A DNA stretch of 64,000 nt, taken from the NCBI RefSeq assembly GCF_004005565.1, contig NZ_SADD01000002.1, forward strand, positions 523,038 to 587,037, written 5' to 3'. Numbering within the stretch: position 1 is the first letter of the stretch; every line of letters begins with the position of its first letter. Made by a program: the position numbers and the translations under genes. Below are positions 16,668 through 25,255 of this stretch, in pieces. This DNA comes from Lujinxingia sediminis (lineage in GTDB: Bacteria > Myxococcota_A > Bradymonadia > Bradymonadales > Bradymonadaceae). The notes beneath the pieces are model-generated. The model was not told the DNA's origin, did not search any database, and worked only from the letters and a program-made list of their open reading frames with translations.

Positions 16668-17057
16668 TTAAATGCCAATCGTGAGGATGTAGTCGGTAAC
16701 GCGCTTCCAGATCTGGTCCGATCCCCAGAGGAAGAAGCTCAGAATGATGCTGAAGATAATCACCACCACCGTCGAACGCTGGGTGTCTTTCCAGCTCGGC
16801 CAGGTGACTTTCTTGAGCTCAATGATCACTTCGGTGAGGAAGGGATCGACCTTCGGGTGACGCTTCATCCACATGATCAGACCGACGACCGACGCGATTG
16901 CCAGCGTTGTGGTCAGCGTCAGAATCGGCGGGATCACCGTAAACTCGGACAGTGCGTCAAATGACGCCCAGATCCATTTGAAGGTCTTGTCGAAAATGAC
17001 GAACGCCACCACCGCAGTGGAGATATACGTCAGCGTGACCAGGCGCGAAACGTCCAT
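16668..17057 (-). CDS. secE: Preprotein translocase subunit SecE
   Basis: A 129-residue inner-membrane subunit of the SecYEG channel. I chose the internal ATG giving MDVSRLVTLTYI, since the longer frame to 17162 covers non-conserved sequence and a tRNA-side gap. Three membrane segments are visible (about residues 8-28, 40-60 and 105-122), the three-TM layout found in E. coli. The conserved SecE signature EVIIELKKVTWPSWKDTQRS precedes the last TM. Position between tuf/tRNA-Trp and nusG is the standard one. Confidence 0.96.
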   Translation of the reverse strand: MDVSRLVTLTYISTAVVAFVIFDKTFKWIWASFDALSEFTVIPPILTLTTTLAIASVVGLIMWMKRHPKVDPFLTEVIIELKKVTWPSWKDTQRSTVVVIIFSIILSFFLWGSDQIWKRVTDYILTIGI

Positions 17058-17181
17058 AATTGCTCTCGTTTGGCGCGCTCTCTTAGCCAGCTCATCATGA
17101 CATGAGCTGCCGGCGCCGGGAACAAAGACGGGGCTCTCGTAATGAGGCCCCGCGCGTAACATCCCGATTCTTTCGGGAAGC

Positions 17182-17254
17182 AGGCCAGGAGGGACTCGAA
17201 CCCCCGACCGTCGGATTTGGAATCCGATGCTCTACCAACTGAGCTACTGGCCTA
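17182..17254 (-). tRNA. tRNA-Trp (CCA)
   Basis: 73 bases; acceptor AGGCCAG/CTGGCCT, T-loop GGTTCGAGTCC, anticodon loop with CCA between CGGATT and AATCCG. The 3' CCA is not encoded. Placed between tuf and secE, a common arrangement. Confidence 0.97.
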
Positions 17255-17273
17255 AACCGAGCGACAGGATAGA

Positions 17274-17298
17274 ACAGGGCGCTTAAGGCGCCCTGTTC
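17274..17298 (-). terminator. Hairpin between tuf and tRNA-Trp
   Basis: AACAGGGCGC/GCGCCCTGTT, a perfect 10-bp stem with a 5-base loop. It lies just upstream of tRNA-Trp and downstream of tuf, so it is either a partial terminator or an RNA-processing signal separating the mRNA from the tRNA. Confidence 0.55.
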
Positions 17299-17381
17299 CC
17301 ACACCGTTTAACAGGCAACGACAGCCCGTCGCGGGTTTATTTCGCGCCTCCCGCATGGATTGCGAGAGGCGCTTTCTCATC

Positions 17382-18575
17382 TTATTCGATGATTTTGGTG
17401 ACGACGCCGGCGCCGACGGTACGGCTACCTTCGCGAACCGCGAAGCGAAGGCCTTCTTCCATGGCGATCGGGGTGATCAGGTTGGCGGTAACCGTGATGC
17501 GGTCGCCAGGCATGACCATCTCAACGCCTTCTTCCAGAATGATCTCACCGGTAACGTCGGTGGTGCGGAAGTAGAACTGCGGGCGGTAACCGGCGAAGAA
17601 GGGAGTGTGACGTCCGCCTTCTTCCTTGGTCAGCACGTAGATCTCGGCGGCGAACTTGGTGTGCGGGGTCACGCTGCCCGGCTTGGCCAGAACCTGGCCG
17701 CGCTTGACATCTTCCTTCTTGATACCGCGAAGGAGGCAACCGACGTTGTCGCCAGCCTGACCGGCATCGAGGAACTTGCGGAACATTTCAACGGCGGTAA
17801 CAACCGTCTTCTCCGCTTTTTCCTGAAGGCCGACGATTTCGGCTTCGTCGCCAGGCTTAATCACACCACGCTCGATGCGACCGGTAACGACCGTACCGCG
17901 ACCCGAGATCGAGAACACGTCTTCGATCGGCATCAGGAAGGTCTTGTCGGTGGCGCGCTCAGGCAGCGGGATGTAGCGGTCAACTTCGGCCATCAGCTTG
18001 AGGATGGCGTCGGCACCGTAGGGGCCAGCTTCGCCTTCCAGCGCCTGAAGCGCCGAACCGATCACGATGGGAATGTCGTCGCCGGGGAAGTCGTACTTGC
18101 TCAGAAGCTCGCGAACTTCCATTTCGACCAGCTCAAGCAGGTCCTCATCGTCGACCATGTCGGCCTTGTTGAGGAAAACCACCATCGCGGGGACACCGAC
18201 CTGACCGGCCAGAAGGATGTGCTCACGGGTCTGCGGCATCGGGCCGTCAGCGGCCGAAACCACCAGAATGGCGCCGTCCATCTGCGCCGCACCGGTGATC
18301 ATGTTCTTGACGTAGTCAGCGTGACCCGGGCAGTCCACGTGAGCGTAGTGACGGTTTTCCGTCTCGTACTCAACGTGAGAGGTCGAGATCGTGATGCCGC
18401 GCTCGCGCTCTTCCGGAGCTTTGTCGATTTCGTCGAACGCTTTCACATCGCCGCCAGACGCTTCAGCGAGCACTCGAGTGATCGCCGCGGTCAAGGTGGT
18501 TTTCCCGTGATCGACGTGACCAATGGTCCCGACGTTCACGTGGGGTTTCGTGCGCTCGAATTTCTCCTTGGCCAT
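17382..18575 (-). CDS. tuf: Elongation factor Tu
   Basis: 397 residues. The GTPase delivers aminoacyl-tRNA to the ribosome. The start is the ATG giving [20 protein letters not shown], with GGAG upstream; the 38-residue extension in the longer frame is not EF-Tu. GTP-binding motifs are GHVDHGKT (G1), RGITI (G2), DCPGH (G3), NKADM (G4) and GSAL (G5). Domains II and III follow ([49 protein letters not shown]). The gene follows four tRNA genes, the tufB-type arrangement. Confidence 0.99.
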   Translation of the reverse strand: MAKEKFERTKPHVNVGTIGHVDHGKTTLTAAITRVLAEASGGDVKAFDEIDKAPEERERGITISTSHVEYETENRHYAHVDCPGHADYVKNMITGAAQMDGAILVVSAADGPMPQTREHILLAGQVGVPAMVVFLNKADMVDDEDLLELVEMEVRELLSKYDFPGDDIPIVIGSALQALEGEAGPYGADAILKLMAEVDRYIPLPERATDKTFLMPIEDVFSISGRGTVVTGRIERGVIKPGDEAEIVGLQEKAEKTVVTAVEMFRKFLDAGQAGDNVGCLLRGIKKEDVKRGQVLAKPGSVTPHTKFAAEIYVLTKEEGGRHTPFFAGYRPQFYFRTTDVTGEIILEEGVEMVMPGDRITVTANLITPIAMEEGLRFAVREGSRTVGAGVVTKIIE

Positions 18576-18738
18576 GATTCTCAACTCCTCTGGCGGTGTG
18601 TCGCCAAATGTACGTTTGGACAAATGCTTGGGTTGGACGGGCAGCGCCTGGTCACTGTTGGACCGCACGACGTTGCCACCTGACAACATCGCTGAGCCCC
18701 TGTCTCCAGGGGCTCTTGCGTCCAGTGGCTTTGCCGCA

Positions 18739-18811
<73 letters not shown>

Positions 18812-18859
18812 GTGAACGCTCGTCAACGGCGCTGCATCGTTGACTCGCTATGTGTTGAG

Positions 18860-18932
18860 AGCGGGAGACGGGACTCGAACCCGCAACCCTCAGCTTGGAA
18901 GGCTGATGCTCTACCAATTGAGCTACTCCCGC
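18860..18932 (-). tRNA. tRNA-Gly (UCC)
   Basis: 73 bases; acceptor GCGGGAG/CTCCCGC, anticodon stem TCAGC/GCTGA with loop CTTCCAA (anticodon TCC). T-arm GGTTCGAGTCC. No encoded CCA. Confidence 0.96.
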
Positions 18933-18974
18933 GCTGACTGACCCGGTTTATCGCTTCGGTCAGAACGTCTCTCA

Positions 18975-19056
18975 TGGTGGGGGCAGGATTCGAACCTGCG
19001 AAGGCTGAGCCGCCAGATTTACAGTCTGGTCCCTTTGACCGCTCGGGAACCCCACC
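18975..19056 (-). tRNA. tRNA-Tyr (GUA)
   Basis: 82 bases with a long variable arm; acceptor GGTGGGG/CCCCACC, anticodon loop CTGTAAA (anticodon GTA). T-arm GGTTCGAATCC. No encoded CCA. Confidence 0.96.
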
Positions 19057-19113
19057 GGGCGCGATACCTACTATGTGACTTCGAGGATTGAGTCAACCTC
19101 ATTTCTCGAAAAA

Positions 19114-19186
19114 AGCTGGCGACGGGACTCGAACCTGCAACCTACTGCTTACAAGGCAGTTGCTCTACCAATTGAGCTACGCCAGC
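19114..19186 (-). tRNA. tRNA-Thr (UGU)
   Basis: 73 bases; acceptor GCTGGCG/CGCCAGC, anticodon stem CTGC/GCAG with loop CTTGTAA (anticodon TGT). First gene of the tRNA-tuf transcript. No encoded CCA. Confidence 0.96.
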
Positions 19187-19256
19187 AAACGCTGTCGGTT
19201 ACGTCTTACATCGATGACCGCGTCGTGCTTTGTGCGGCCCCGTCAGCAGGGGCAGA

Positions 19257-19285
19257 TAGATATAGCCCCTTCGAAAGGGTGTCAA
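19257..19285 (-). promoter_or_regulatory. Candidate promoter of tRNA-tuf operon
   Basis: On the minus strand a perfect TTGACA (19285-19280) is followed after 17 bases by TATCTA (19262-19257), overlapping TATATC at 15 bases. The spacer contains a CCCTTTCGAAGGGG palindrome. The first tRNA begins about 70 bases downstream. Confidence 0.6.
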
Positions 19286-19324
19286 GCGAAAAGCGACCGC
19301 TTTTTTCGATCGGCGTAAATTCTT

Positions 19325-20059
19325 TCATTTTGACGCTATTCCTAGCGATCTCGCGCGATCGTAGAGCCCAATCGCCGCCGCTACCGACACATTTAAACTC
19401 TCCACACCCTCGCGAAGCGGGATCGTCACTCGAAAATCGCACTCTTTCGCCACGTTCGGGCGAATGCCTCGATGCTCCCCCCCCATGACCAGAGCCGCGC
19501 GCATGGACCAATCCTGCTCCCAAAGCGCAGAGCCCCCCTCAGCCAGGGTACCAACCACCCAGAATTGGGCCTCCTTAAGCTCCCGCAGCGCGCGCGCGAT
19601 GTTGGTGACCTGAACCACCGGCACATGAAAGGCCATCCCGGCCGACGCACGCACCACCGCCGCGCTCACCCCCGCAGCGCGATCTTTGGCCACGATCACT
19701 GCATCGACGTCGAAGGCCGCCGCACTACGCAGGATTGCTCCCAGGTTGCCCGCGTCCTGGACCTGCTCCAGCACAAGCACACACGCCGGGCTGCGATCGC
19801 CGATGCGCTCGATCACCTCCCCGAGGCTCGCGTAGGGGAAGGAGCCCACGCGCGCGGCGATCCGTTGATGGTTCCCCTCGCAGAGGGCGTCCATCTCCTC
19901 AGCGCTCACAGTGCGCACGCTCAGGCGACGATCCTCGGCCATCTGTGCGATCTTCTCAAACTTCGGATCGCCGAGTTGACCGACGACATAGAGTTCCTCC
20001 ACCGAGCGTGGGGCCCGTGCCAGGACCTCTTCGACCGGATGCACACCAAAGACAATCAT
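19325..20059 (-). CDS. rlmB: 23S rRNA 2'-O-methyltransferase, TrmH/SpoU family (RlmB-like)
   Basis: A 244-residue SPOUT methyltransferase predicted to methylate the ribose of a 23S rRNA guanosine (Gm2251 in E. coli). The N-terminal substrate-binding part begins IVFGVHPVEEVLARAP and contains ALCEGNHQRIAARV. The C-terminal knot shows VLEQVQDAGNLGAILRSAAA (motif 1), MGGEHRGI (motif 2) and IPLREGVESLNVSVAAAIGL (motif 3). The start codon overlaps the pyrF stop as ATGA, with GGAGGAG upstream, so it is translationally coupled. The RlmB assignment over other TrmH members rests on its N-terminus. Confidence 0.88.
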   Translation of the reverse strand: MIVFGVHPVEEVLARAPRSVEELYVVGQLGDPKFEKIAQMAEDRRLSVRTVSAEEMDALCEGNHQRIAARVGSFPYASLGEVIERIGDRSPACVLVLEQVQDAGNLGAILRSAAAFDVDAVIVAKDRAAGVSAAVVRASAGMAFHVPVVQVTNIARALRELKEAQFWVVGTLAEGGSALWEQDWSMRAALVMGGEHRGIRPNVAKECDFRVTIPLREGVESLNVSVAAAIGLYDRARSLGIASK

Positions 20060-20814
20060 CGGATCTCCTCCAACCAACTCATGACAGACTCGCAGACCGC
20101 ATCGACCGCCGCGCCCGGATCTGGAGCCTGGTAAATGGGGCGACCGATCACGAGATATGTGCTCCCGGAAGCCATCGCACGCCCGGGCGTCATGGTGCGC
20201 GCCTGATCGTCACCGGCGATGTGCACATCTTCCAGACGAATGCCCGGGGTAACCAGCACCGGCCTGGTACCGACTCGCGCGCGCAAGCCTTCCGCCTCGT
20301 GCGCCGAGCAGACTACCCCGTTGACACCGGACTTTAACGCCAACGCTCCTAATTTTTCAGCCCAGTCCGTCACCCCCATGCCCACGCCCACCGAGGGAAG
20401 CTCCCGGGACTTGAGGCTGGTCAGCGCGCTGACCGCAACGACCAGCGGAGGATCTTCAGGGCGCCCGCGCTCCGCACCACGTACCGCCTGGCGCAACATC
20501 GCCTCGCCACCGCTCGCATGCACCGTCAGCATAAAGACCCCGGGATGCTCCGCAGCCGCCGCACACGCATCGCTGACCACGCTGGGGATGTCGTGAAACT
20601 TCAGATCGAGAAAGACCTTTGCTCCCCGGGCATCCAGCGCGTTGAGGATCTCCGGCCCATATCGCGTAAAGAGGCGCATCCCCACCTTGTAGCGCGCCAC
20701 ACGCTCGCCAAGCGTCTCCACAAGCTCCAGCGCTTCATCCAGTGTGTCGAAGTCCAGCGCTACCACGACGCGTTCGCGGACAAGCCCGGCGGCGCGAGCT
20801 CCCAGATCAGTCAT
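20056..20814 (-). CDS. pyrF: Orotidine 5'-phosphate decarboxylase
   Basis: 252 residues. It converts OMP to UMP, the last step of pyrimidine synthesis. Motifs are VALDFDTLDEALELV, YKVGMRLFTRYGPEIL (substrate Lys), the catalytic FLDLKFHDIPSVV and the phosphate-binding VTPGIRL, with a late GRAMASGSTYLVIGRPIYQA block. All signature residues of the family are visible. It overlaps proS (ATGA) upstream and rlmB downstream, so the three form one tightly packed operon. Confidence 0.96.
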   Translation of the reverse strand: MTDLGARAAGLVRERVVVALDFDTLDEALELVETLGERVARYKVGMRLFTRYGPEILNALDARGAKVFLDLKFHDIPSVVSDACAAAAEHPGVFMLTVHASGGEAMLRQAVRGAERGRPEDPPLVVAVSALTSLKSRELPSVGVGMGVTDWAEKLGALALKSGVNGVVCSAHEAEGLRARVGTRPVLVTPGIRLEDVHIAGDDQARTMTPGRAMASGSTYLVIGRPIYQAPDPGAAVDAVCESVMSWLEEIR

Positions 20815-22550
20815 CGTTCCCCTCGCGCGTCCCTGGTCAACGCTTTGATCCGATCCACCACCTCACTCAAGGGGATCATCTCGTTTTCGGATTGATGGCG
20901 CACCTTCACCTCCGCCTCGCCATTTTCCACACCGCGTCCCCCCAGCGTCAGGCGCACGGGAATCCCGATCAGATCGGCATCTTTGAACTTGTTACCCGCT
21001 CGGAGATCGCGATCGTCGAGAATCACCTCCACACCGGCAGCCTGAAGCTCGCTGTAGATACGCTCAGCCTCCGAGACCACAAGCTCGTTCTTAAGGTGCA
21101 GCGGGCAGATCACCACCTGATAGGGGGCCACCGCCATCGGGAAGATGATGCCGTCATCGTCGTGATTCTGCTCGATTACTGCTGCCAGAATCCGCGTCAC
21201 CCCGATCCCGTAGCAGCCCATCTGCATCGGGCGATGATCGCCATTCTCGTCGAGCACGTTGGCGTTCATCGCTTTGGAGTACTTATCTCCCAGAAAGAAG
21301 ACATGCCCCACTTCGATGCCGCGGTGCGCCTCCAGCGTCCCTCCACAGCGGCCGCAGATATCGCCTGCACCGGCCTGGCGAAGATCCGCAAACGCACCCA
21401 CCTCAAAGTCTCGCCCGTGGTTGACGTTGACGTGGTGCTTGTCCTTGAGGTTCGCGCCGACGATGAAGTCGACCATCGGCTCCACAGCCAGATCCGCAAT
21501 GATTTCGACGCCTTCCACACCCACCGGTCCGGCAAAGCCCACCGGTGCTTTGGTCAACGCCTCCACCTCCGCATCACCCGCCATGCGCAGTTCCTGAACA
21601 TCGCGACCGAGTTCGCCATTGAGGTAGGCCTTGAGCTTGAGCTCATTGACCTGATGATCGCCCCGCGTCAGCACGATCAGCGGCGTCTCGTCGGCCATGT
21701 ACACAAGGGTCTTGACGATGAGCTCGGCCGGCCGCTTCAGATAGGCCGATACCTCCTCAATCGTTCGCGCCTTCGGGGTTCGCAAGGTCGCAAGCTCCGA
21801 GCCACCGGGCTTGCCGGCTTCAGCGACGTCCAGGCGAATCTCGGCCTTCTCCACGTTGGCCGCATACCCGCACTCGGTGCAGCTGACGATCTCATCTTCG
21901 CCCGTCTCCGCCAGCACCTGGAACTCGTGAGAGCGGCTCCCGCCAATGTTGCCGGTGTCGGCCTCCACCGCGCGATACTCCAGCCCCAGCCGCTTAAAGA
22001 TGCGGTGGTAAGCCTCAAACATCACGTCGTAGCTCTTCAGCGCGCCCTCTTCATCCACATCAAAGGAGTAGGCGTCCTTCATGATGAACTCGCGTCCCCG
22101 CATCAACCCGAAGCGCGGGCGAGTCTCATCGCGAAACTTGGTCTGAATTTGATAGACGTTGAGCGGGAGCTGCTTGTAGCTCTTCACATCGCCGCGGATC
22201 ATGTCGGTGACGACCTCTTCATGGGTCGGCCCGAAGCAGAATTCTGCACCTTTGCGATCGCGAAAACGCAAGAGCTCCGCGCCGTATTGCGTCCAGCGCC
22301 CCGACTCCTGCCACAACTCTGCGGGCTGCACCGCCGGAAGATGAACCTCCTGAGCGCCGGCGCGATCCATCTCCTCGCGCACGATCTGCTCGATCTTGCG
22401 CACGCTACGCCAGCCCAGAGGCAGAAAGTCATAGATTCCTCGCGCCAGCATGCGGATAAACCCGCCGCGGACCAGGAGCTGATGGCTGACGACCTCGGCA
22501 TCTGCCGGATCTTCTTTTCGAGTAGGGACAAACATCGTGGAGAGTCGCAT
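20811..22550 (-). CDS. proS: Prolyl-tRNA synthetase
   Basis: 579 residues, the bacterial-type class II synthetase with an editing insertion. I start at MRLSTMFVPTRKEDPADAEV with GGAG nearby; the longer frame adds 23 residues. Motif 1 region GIYDFLPLGWRSVRKIEQIV, motif 2 KFRDETRPRFGLMRGREFIM, motif 3 GCYGIGVTRILAAVIEQNHD. The editing (INS) domain lies between motifs 2 and 3, with SCTECGYAANVEKAE at its edge. The anticodon-binding domain ends the protein (VILDDRDLRAGNKFKDADLI). It is first in the proS-pyrF-rlmB operon. Confidence 0.98.
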   Translation of the reverse strand: MRLSTMFVPTRKEDPADAEVVSHQLLVRGGFIRMLARGIYDFLPLGWRSVRKIEQIVREEMDRAGAQEVHLPAVQPAELWQESGRWTQYGAELLRFRDRKGAEFCFGPTHEEVVTDMIRGDVKSYKQLPLNVYQIQTKFRDETRPRFGLMRGREFIMKDAYSFDVDEEGALKSYDVMFEAYHRIFKRLGLEYRAVEADTGNIGGSRSHEFQVLAETGEDEIVSCTECGYAANVEKAEIRLDVAEAGKPGGSELATLRTPKARTIEEVSAYLKRPAELIVKTLVYMADETPLIVLTRGDHQVNELKLKAYLNGELGRDVQELRMAGDAEVEALTKAPVGFAGPVGVEGVEIIADLAVEPMVDFIVGANLKDKHHVNVNHGRDFEVGAFADLRQAGAGDICGRCGGTLEAHRGIEVGHVFFLGDKYSKAMNANVLDENGDHRPMQMGCYGIGVTRILAAVIEQNHDDDGIIFPMAVAPYQVVICPLHLKNELVVSEAERIYSELQAAGVEVILDDRDLRAGNKFKDADLIGIPVRLTLGGRGVENGEAEVKVRHQSENEMIPLSEVVDRIKALTRDARGER

Positions 22551-22701
22551 AAGCTCCGTTCCGTCTTCTGCAGTTATGTTGGGCCAGTTCGGGCGCACCG
22601 GTGGCGCGAGCAGGCGCATATAAACGCCTGCCGCCGCGTCGTGTCAATCACGCCCGCCCTGCTTCACTGCTCTACCACGCGCCCACATCAGGCGCGCCCA
22701 C

Positions 22702-23037
22702 CTAGAGGATTGCGATCCCCAGCGCCATCAACCCGAAGAAGGCGATCAGCGCGAATATCCCCAGCGCGACGAGCCCCAGCTGGATGTACCCCAGAATCAT
22801 CCCTACCGTGGCCACCGTCAGCCCCGCCGACGGGGCCTCTCCCTGGAGGATTTTTTTCCGCTCGATATGACCGCAGATCACCGCCGCGATCGCGGCCAGA
22901 GCCGGCAGAAGTGTCCACGCTCCCACCCCGCAGAAAAGCGCCGCCCAGGCCATCTGCGAGGGCTTATTCTCCGGCATCCCGTGCGATGGGTGGGACGGGT
23001 CGTAGGGGGGCGGCGAGTGGTGGGGTATGTGTGTCAT
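22702..23037 (-). CDS. Small membrane protein, DUF4190-like
   Basis: About 111 residues from the ATG giving MTHIPHHSPPPYDPSHP; a longer start at 23070 is possible. A His/Pro-rich cytoplasmic N-terminus of 35 residues is followed by two hydrophobic segments (AWAALFCGVGAWTLLPALAAIAAV and the long GLTVATVGMILGYIQLGLVA stretch with FALIAFFGLMALGIAIL). The central CGHIERKKILQGE loop, the ASP-x-GL pair and the two-helix layout match DUF4190, whose function is unknown. It is transcribed alone on the minus strand. Confidence 0.75.
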   Translation of the reverse strand: MTHIPHHSPPPYDPSHPSHGMPENKPSQMAWAALFCGVGAWTLLPALAAIAAVICGHIERKKILQGEAPSAGLTVATVGMILGYIQLGLVALGIFALIAFFGLMALGIAIL

Positions 23038-23234
23038 AAGCTCGTATCTCGTAGGTTGCGAGGCGATCACGTACGTCGGGCGGCAACGATGGTCCCCGGG
23101 GTCTTCGCGTCAACTCCAGACACCACCATAACGAATCGTGCCCTGACTTGCATTCGCCCAAATCCGTGACATCGCTCAGAAAGTTTGGGCACCCCTGCTC
23201 AAACGTCTAGTCGAATTCGTATCGGTGCTAAATA

Positions 23235-23257
23235 TTTAACGCTCCGAAGACGTTAAA
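23235..23257. promoter_or_regulatory. Inverted repeat TTTAACG-N9-CGTTAAA
   Basis: A 7-9-7 inverted repeat in the divergent region between the DUF4190 gene and the plus-strand gene starting at 23300. Its AT-rich arms stand out in GC-rich DNA; it may be a repressor site. No matching regulator is evident. Confidence 0.35.
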
Positions 23258-23299
23258 CCGGTCCGATCACTTCGCCGAACTCCTCTCCTCTCGGTGCCT

Positions 23300-24961
23300 A
23301 TGCCCTCCTCTGAGACCAGCCCCATACAGGATGTGCCAGCAGCTGAGAGTTCTGAGCAGATGCTGCCAACCGAGCGTAACGTCGGCGTGACGTTAAAGCG
23401 CGCACTTATGCTCAGCCTTCTTCTGCACGCTCTGGCTGCGCTGCCGGTGCTCTTTGCCGACTCCGCTCCCGAGGTGGGCCTGGATAGCGAGTGGATCGGG
23501 CGTTTTGCCGAACTCGAGGGCATTGGTCACGGCAGCGCAGACTTCGAGCCGCAGCGCGAGACGGACTGGGAGGAGCCGCAGATGCACAGCGCGCTGCTCG
23601 CTGAGGAGGAGCCATCCGAACCCAAGCCCCCCGTCGAGGATCCCGAGCCCGAACTTGATGAGGAAGAGCCCCCGGTTGAGGAAGCTCCCGAGCCTCACGT
23701 TCCAGAAGACGTGGCGGTCGGAGCGCCGGAGCCCCAACCTGCTGAAGAACAGCCAAACGCGGCATCCGTCGCCCCCGAAAAGAGGGTCCGGGCCGAGGAA
23801 GATCGCAGCGCAGCGAGCGAAGAATCGCCTCCTCCTGTGGAGCCAACCCCAACAGCAAACGCGGCTTCGTCAGCGGTTCCCGCCATCGATCGCTCCAGCC
23901 CGAGCAACCTCCCCGATATGCGCCACTACGGCCCGGGCAACGCCCGCATGACCGCGCTGGTGCGCCTCGATCGGCTGCGCGGCGCGCCCTATCAGGAGCA
24001 AGCCTCCCGGCTGATTCAGGCCGTCCCCGACTACCGCATCCTGCTCGAGACCACCGGTCTCGATCCGATTACCGAACTCGACGCCATTTTTATGGCGTCG
24101 GCGAACCCCAACCATCTCCATGAGACCTTTCTGGCGGTGCGCCACCGCTACGAAGATGGCCAGCTGCGCGATCTTCTCGATGGTCGCTTTGCCGAACCGC
24201 CCCCGTGGAGCGAGGGCCGACGCCCCTCCCGAGCGCTCGTCCCCGACACCGGCCGCTACCGCGACCCCCGTCAGGTCGTGCTCGCCGCCCGGGGCCTGGC
24301 GCTGGTAGGAAAGCCCGGCTGGTTCGGCCATTTCGATCGGCGCATCGACGCCAACTCCGAGATCGTCGGCGACACTCAGGTCCCCGAGAACTTCCGCCTC
24401 CTCGACGGCCTGCGCCGCATCGAAGAGGTCGCCGAAGATCAAAACACCATCGCACTGATCAGCGCCTCCGGCCTCGTCTACTACGCCCCGGGCATCGGTA
24501 CACTCCCACGCTTTGAGGCAGTGCGCCTGAGCCTGTCTCACCCGGCCAACCCGCGCCTGACCATCGATCTTCGCTTCCGCTCCGAGTCCCAGGCCGCCTC
24601 ATTCGCGGAGAGTTGCCCCTCTCTCCAGCGTCGCATCATCGGAGGCATCCCCGCCGCGCGCATGCTCGGCATCGCCGCGCTGATCGAACGCCTGGAATGC
24701 GCCCAATCCGAAGATTACGTCACCGTCACCGGCCAGTACTCGGCCCGTGAACTCACCACGATCTTGCAATTCGCCACCCCCTTCGTTCCTCGCCCCCCCT
24801 CTCTCACCGGGCTCCCTCAGGCTCCACCGCCTCCCGCTCCCCCCGAACTCCCCACCGAAGCTGCCGCCGAATCCTTCCCCGAAGATCCGAGCGATGCGAG
24901 CGACGCGGAACCGTCGACAACCTCGGTATTAGAAGACGCCGGAGAGCTCGACGACCACTGA
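23300..24961 (+). CDS. Membrane-anchored Pro/Glu-rich protein of unknown function
   Basis: 553 residues from the ATG; a GTG at 23294 is an alternative. A single signal anchor sits at about residues 33-55 (ALMLSLLLHALAALPVLFAD), in the N-terminal hydrophobic position of TonB-like proteins. Residues about 85-200 are acidic Pro/Glu-rich and probably span the periplasm. A globular part (about 205-500) contains RHYGPGNARMTALVRLDRLR, LLETTGLDPITELDAIFMAS, HLHETFLAVRH, LVGKPGWFGHF and VYYAPGIGTLPRFEAVRLSL. I do not recognise this domain. The C-terminal 50 residues are again Pro/Glu-rich. Array F begins two bases after the stop codon. Confidence 0.7.
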   Translation: MPSSETSPIQDVPAAESSEQMLPTERNVGVTLKRALMLSLLLHALAALPVLFADSAPEVGLDSEWIGRFAELEGIGHGSADFEPQRETDWEEPQMHSALLAEEEPSEPKPPVEDPEPELDEEEPPVEEAPEPHVPEDVAVGAPEPQPAEEQPNAASVAPEKRVRAEEDRSAASEESPPPVEPTPTANAASSAVPAIDRSSPSNLPDMRHYGPGNARMTALVRLDRLRGAPYQEQASRLIQAVPDYRILLETTGLDPITELDAIFMASANPNHLHETFLAVRHRYEDGQLRDLLDGRFAEPPPWSEGRRPSRALVPDTGRYRDPRQVVLAARGLALVGKPGWFGHFDRRIDANSEIVGDTQVPENFRLLDGLRRIEEVAEDQNTIALISASGLVYYAPGIGTLPRFEAVRLSLSHPANPRLTIDLRFRSESQAASFAESCPSLQRRIIGGIPAARMLGIAALIERLECAQSEDYVTVTGQYSARELTTILQFATPFVPRPPSLTGLPQAPPPPAPPELPTEAAAESFPEDPSDASDAEPSTTSVLEDAGELDDH

Positions 24962-24963
24962 GC

Positions 24964-25157
24964 GATCGAACGCCTGGCACCCGATCTTTTTAAATATGTA
25001 CGAGTGCCTGGCACCCGATCTTCTCGAACATGTACAGGCGCCTGGCACCCGATCTTTTTAAATATGTACGAGCGCCTGGCATCCGATCTTCTCGAACATG
25101 TACAGGCGCCTGGCACCCGATCTTCTCGAACATGTACGGGCGCCTGGCACCCGATCT
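24964..25157. repeat. Repeat array F: six units, 34-base period
   Basis: GCCTGGCA cores at 24972, 25006, 25040, 25074, 25108 and 25142, all exactly 34 bases apart. Two spacer types occur, CCGATCTTTTTAAATATGTA and CCGATCTTCTCGAACATGTA, in the order 1-2-1-2-2, indicating copying of single units or pairs. Confidence 0.96.
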
Positions 25158-25255
25158 TTTGCCCCAAATCGCACCTTTGCCCCCCCATCCCCGACGCGGT
25201 ATATCCGGAGACACGAACCCATCATCCCTCAGTCCCCCGATCTTCCGGAGTGACC

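Noticed and set aside
17355..18683. 442-codon open frame opposite tuf
   Set aside because: Antisense shadow of the highly conserved tuf coding sequence.
20742..23039. 765-codon open frame on the plus strand opposite proS
   Set aside because: Shadow of proS and pyrF caused by GC-rich codon structure; the real proteins are on the minus strand with full family motifs.
24683..24695. ATCGAACGCCTGG inside a coding region, matching the repeat core
   Set aside because: It encodes ordinary Ile-Glu-Arg-Leu in frame and has no second copy nearby; a chance match in GC-rich DNA.
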